From positions 24,378,270 to 24,442,269 of the forward strand of contig NC_049903.1 of assembly GCF_001411555.2 (NCBI RefSeq): a stretch of 64,000 nucleotides of DNA, read 5' to 3'. A model generated the notes under the pieces. It was not told where the DNA came from and did not search any database. It worked only from the letters and a program-made list of their open reading frames with translations. Positions 60,240 to 64,000 of the stretch are shown in pieces; the first letter of the stretch is position 1, and the number at the start of each line of letters is the position of its first letter. This stretch comes from Juglans regia. Its lineage: Eukaryota; Streptophyta; Magnoliopsida; Fagales; Juglandaceae. The position numbers and the translations under genes are program-made.

Positions 60240-60680
60240 ACCCTACAATCTTAAGCATTCGTCTCTCCTCCTAGAGTTGTATCTTACTCCACAACATCAT
60301 CCTCTGCATTATTTGGAACATTTAAAGCATTTAACACAAAAATAAATCTAATACTTAGTAAGTAGACACCATATAATTAAAAATATATTGCTTCACTTTG
60401 CCCGTTTCTTTTTAAAGCCAATCAATTCTACAACATTTACCTACATACAATTGAATTATACTTATTTTGTTTTCACTTTCATTGTCCATACATACTGTTA
60501 CACCATATGAGTTAAGGTTAGCAGTCTTTTGGACATAACTCTGCTTGTGGTTGTGGTTTGGGAACTCATTCTTTAGGATGGCATCACATGGTGCACTACC
60601 AATGAGTCGATCTCAACATTTCAATATGTTAATTCATTGGTACCATAACATTTCATCAACTATTTAGTCGAAATGTATTT
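60240..60680 (-). repeat. Gypsy LTR fragment, minus strand
   Basis: On the minus strand this reads CATTGGTAGTGCACCATGTG, then 'gctaaccttaactcatatgg' and TGTAACAGTATGTATGGAC, aligned by eye with 58740-58880 of the solo LTR. The hairpin zone near 60355 is decayed (AAGTATTAGATTT). Confidence 0.55.
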
Positions 60681-61356
60681 CCAAACATTCAATCCTTCAT
60701 TTTCTTTCATTTTCCTTTCTTTCATGATCATCTTTCATTATCTTCATTAACTTAATACAAGATTCATTTTCTTTATTGTACAACTTTTTTAAAAAAATCA
60801 CCAAATATTTAAGAAAGTATTAACATGATGAAACATGAAACATCAACATCAACATCATACATGAATACATTTATAACATGCTTGACACTCGAGTTTTGTA
60901 ACTTGGATACTTAACATAAGCTACCAAAGAAGGCTATACAACATTTACATGTTAACACAGTATTTATACATTTGTAGAAAAGAGAGCATTTTCAATTAAG
61001 AAAAGTGGTGTAAAAGTATAGTCATAACTACTTATCTCTTTGCTTAGTCCTTTAATCTTTGCACTTCAACAATCATATTTCAATGAAATTAAAACAATAC
61101 ATCAATCCCTTATTCAAACGTAATTTCTCTAACTACAACCTAACTAGCTAATCGTATTCAATTGCCAAGAATGAAAGTGAAGACAATACTTCTTTTATAC
61201 AACTTAATCAATAATCAAACTACATAGCAATTCTCATCCATCTAATTCTCTTCCATGATGAAGAATCAAAGCCAATAAAGGCTTACCAATGTTAAACCAG
61301 TGGCTTTTCCGCATTAAGAGTCAATTATGGTCATTGTTAGAGTTGTATTAATCAGT

Positions 61357-61403
<47 letters not shown>

Positions 61404-61476
61404 CAATTGTGCTATATAATGTGGCCTATATATAGGAGGCTAAAGGCTATACAAGGGCCTAACACATATACACTAA

Positions 61477-64000
61477 GGGCTCGTTTGTTTTGTGAGTTGA
61501 GCTCGGGTCAGTTGAGACAAACTCAAGGAAACTGTACGGAAAGTTATGTTCTTAAAAACAAACATTCAATTACATCTCTACTCATCTGAACTCAAATTTC
61601 TCAAAACACTGTTTGAAATTACATAAAGCAACTGACAACCACATGCTTCTCCCTTTTATTTTCCAAGCATTTCCCTCGATAACCCGTACCCATTGGAGGA
61701 AGCTTTGTGAGGGCCTCGATAGAGTATTCTCTAGCCCATTGCTTCTCCTTCCTTCTCCAAGCTCGAGACCTGCAAGCACATCGTCCCCAAGCTTGAGACC
61801 TGCAAGCACATTGAATCTTTGCAGAACCTCAGTCTTCTGAACCCCCTTTGCAAAGCAGGAAGCTATGCAATTCTCAACTAGATCAATCTCCATTCTTTGC
61901 ATCCATCAGGTTCCATCAAACCATCAAATGGTCCTCCCTCCTCCTAAAAAACACAGTAATTTTGCGTTGCCTTTGAATAGGAAGGGCTCTCGTGACCTCT
62001 ACAACAAAAGTGGGTTCAACTTTTTTGAAAACCCACGAAAGGCCCCTTCCATTCTCATTTTGAAAGCTTCTAGAGTGGCTTTGCTCGTATCTTGTTCAAT
62101 CCTTGAGAACGGTCTATAAAGTAAAGATGGCGAAACGAACAAATCCACCATAACATTGAAGACCTCACGACGCACCACTGTCTCTGGCCATAAAAGTCAT
62201 CGAGCCAAGAGGCCATCCACGACTGCTCTGAAGATGAGGTCTTACCAGGTACGCTTGCATTGTCTCTATGCTACTCATATTTTTAAAACATGCTATGGTT
62301 TGGGTATTTCCATTATGATTTTTAATTTTCTATGTTGAAATCTATGGGGCTGTTTGTGCACATAGAAATGCTATGGGGATGTATTGTAGTGGTTTTGAGT
62401 AGCTTTCATTTGGTAATGAATTTTGAGTTTGAGTGACTATTACAATTGGAAAAATAGAGGAAAATGAAGGGTTGGATATTCTTTTTTCTGACAAATGTTA
62501 TTTTGGTTTTAGAAGAAGTGGTGGGGTCTCCTAAAATTGTGTTTGTGGATGTTTTCTTTTTCAGTCATGGAAACTGTGGCAAAATACAGAGAAAAGAAGA
62601 GAGATTTTTTATGGTACTTTTTTCTCAATAAGTAACAACACCACATATTAAATAAAAAAATAATTTTGGAATCAATAAATACAAACCACATTCTATATTG
62701 TTTTATCATTTCGATCGTGTTCATCTTCTTTGACTGTCGTTGGTTTTTCAGACTACGTAACTTGATGAAAATTTAGTTTGAACTTAAATTGTATTCAATG
62801 TCAGTTATAAACTTGTTTGTTATTTTCCTAGCATTATCACCTACGCTCGTGTCGCCTAACTAACCATCGACAGATATGGCCGACATTATTTGTTTAAAAA
62901 TTCTTTTTTGTTCATGTTTTCATATACATAATTCATATTAATTGCTGCAATTAATCACTAGCCTTCTATATTTATCCTTCATCTGCATCCACCCATCCTT
63001 TCACATGACTATGTATTATATATCATTGATATTCGATTTTAGCTATTTCACATGGATGATCCGGAGAATACACACGTTGATCGTGAGTTATGGGCAGATG
63101 GGATGGAGGATGTTTTCGTTGAGATGATGTATGGGGACTCCATTAGTGGTGCACTACACGCAGGCAAGATCACAAGTAGGGACCACGCTTTGTACGTTGA
63201 ACATCTTTCTGCCCTGGGTACAAAGATGTTTGATGCAAACCAAGTCAAGGGCAAAATACAAAGGCTAAAGAAGAGGCAGTGGTAGTTCATCGATCTCATT
63301 GGCCAAACAGGTATGGGATGGGACTCTGACACCAAAACGGTGATAGCCAGTGACGAGCACTGGGCAAAAGCCATTAGGGTAAGCTAATATTGTTTACACG
63401 AAAAAAATATTATTGTGTGCTACAGTTCAATACATGTTTCCTTCAATTTATTTCATTGTCTTGATAACCAATATCTAGGAAGCGACTTGATATATTTGAA
63501 ATAGGTGAAATCAGACTGGAAGTATTTTCGGAACGCGGGGTGCCCAAAGTATTTATGTCGCTACTGGGACTCTTCACCACTTTTCAGCCTAACCAGTGCC
63601 AACTAGTGATGATGAGCATTAGATTGATGCAGAGATGCGACGTTGGGGCCCCGCATTGGGCACGCAGTTGAGAGTGGAGGTTGATATTGATGACATAGAT
63701 GTTTCCATGGGATACCTTATACTGGACCATCCACACACTCATCACGTCGGCATCAAAATAAGGGGGAGCGAATAAGGAAGGTTGAGGATGAGTTATTGGA
63801 CTTCATTAGTGTGATGAAGGAAACAAATTTAGCACAACGGAAGTGCTATAAGGAGAGAGGTGAGGTTTCCTCAGCAAAGCGTAGCAAGGGCTCGACACTG
63901 ACCATGGACAGCAATGATGGATGGGATCCGTTCGACCATGGAAGTTGCCGTATAAGAATTTTTTTTCGTGCATTCAACGAACTACGTGATCTCATGATCC
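61477..64000 (+). mobile_element. PIF/Harbinger element, left part, runs off window
   Basis: The start GGGCTCGTTTGTTTTGTGAG follows TAA, the 3-bp target of PIF/Harbinger elements. The terminus GGGCTCGTTTG is characteristic, and the gene at 63052 encodes the Myb/SANT-like protein these elements carry. The DDE transposase gene and right terminus would lie beyond 64000. A splice-donor-like CCAG|GTACGC at 62250 suggests a leader exon. The frames at 61613-62119 have no recognisable product. Confidence 0.6.
63052..63607 (+). pseudogene. Myb/SANT-like DNA-binding protein of the PIF element
   Basis: The first part, from MDDPENTHVDREL, contains the helical Myb/SANT-like pattern WADGMEDVFVEMM...F-ANQVKGKIQRLKKRQW. 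A TAG at 63283 interrupts it; the frame then continues FIDLIGQTGMGWDSDTKTVI...HWAKAIR to a donor at 63378|379. A second exon from 63505 reads VKSDWKYFRNAGCPKYLCRYWD and stops at 63607. Downstream, out-of-frame pieces to about 63900 (acidic run DIDDIDVSMGY, then SKRSKG-like basic residues) match the usual tail. In intact elements this protein binds the element ends and cooperates with the DDE transposase. Here it is broken by at least one stop and a frameshift. Confidence 0.65.

Larger units (their letters stand above)
59387..61476. other. Gene-free repeat DNA between solo LTR and PIF element
   Basis: No gene. It holds MITE copies (59809-60132), a minus-strand gypsy LTR fragment (60240-60680), TGTAACAATCC at 59622 which could be another LTR edge, and a (CT)n-(TA)n compound microsatellite at 61357-61403. 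Confidence 0.5.

Noticed and set aside
1..64000. CRISPR arrays, bacterial operons or phage genes
   Set aside because: Nothing of the kind is present; spliced genes and plant transposons show a plant nuclear origin. The tandem arrays have no spacer structure.
1..64000. tRNA, rRNA or microRNA genes
   Set aside because: Matches to tRNA-Met 3' ends are retrotransposon primer sites only; no cloverleaf or rRNA sequence was recognised by eye. A covariance-model scan would be decisive.

Overview
This is a plant nuclear window. It has spliced genes with GT-AG introns, AT-rich intergenic DNA, and a dense mixture of Ty1/copia, Ty3/gypsy, LINE, hAT, PIF/Harbinger, MITE and TRIM sequences. A MITE family with a GAGATGAGATGAG-rich end and the terminus G(G/C)CTCGTTTG recurs at least eight times. 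From memory of such repeats this points to a Fagales tree, perhaps the walnut family. That is an inference; no sequence search was possible.

Three host genes are supported. (1) 3478-8890, minus: a leucine-rich-repeat receptor-like pseudokinase of the 'probable inactive LRR receptor-like kinase At3g03770' type. Six exons are readable, but the last kinase exon is absent from the window. (2) 30468-32461, minus: a complete five-exon plant cysteine oxidase (PCO), the oxygen-sensing enzyme of the N-degron pathway, 281 codons. (3) 48835-55298, plus: a complete ten-exon DUF639 membrane protein, 682 codons. Exon phases were checked by hand and close in frame for all three. They sit about 20 kb apart in different orientations, and nothing suggests they work together.

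Layout. 0-3.3 kb: Copia gag with a short LTR, a LINE fragment and a truncated gypsy LTR, abutting the 3' side of the receptor gene. 3.5-10.3 kb: receptor gene and leader. 10.4-16.4 kb: an old hAT element with a dead transposase and a nested LINE. 16.4-21 kb: MITE-rich DNA and a TRIM with a MITE inside it. 21-29.4 kb: unclassified repeat DNA, a long gypsy LTR carrying tandem repeats and a hAT, then a degraded gypsy pol. 30.5-33.2 kb: PCO. 33.2-37.6 kb: gypsy LTR, primer-binding site and gag. 38.3-44.4 kb: a degenerate mobile-element ORF split by a 3.3 kb LTR, then 107-bp tandem repeats. 44.4-48.4 kb: minus-strand LTR material and a hAT. 48.8-55.3 kb: the DUF639 gene, with a MITE in intron 2 and a hAT in intron 9. 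55.8-59.4 kb: a hAT with a perfect 8-bp target duplication and a solo LTR with a perfect 5-bp target duplication. 59.4-64 kb: MITEs, LTR remnants and the start of a PIF/Harbinger element that runs off the window.

I see no convincing new biological system. The observations most worth checking are the missing last exon of the receptor gene, the nested and dated insertions defined by target duplications, a hairpin conserved by shape across gypsy LTRs, the expanded integrase minisatellite, and the shared terminus of the PIF element and the MITE family.
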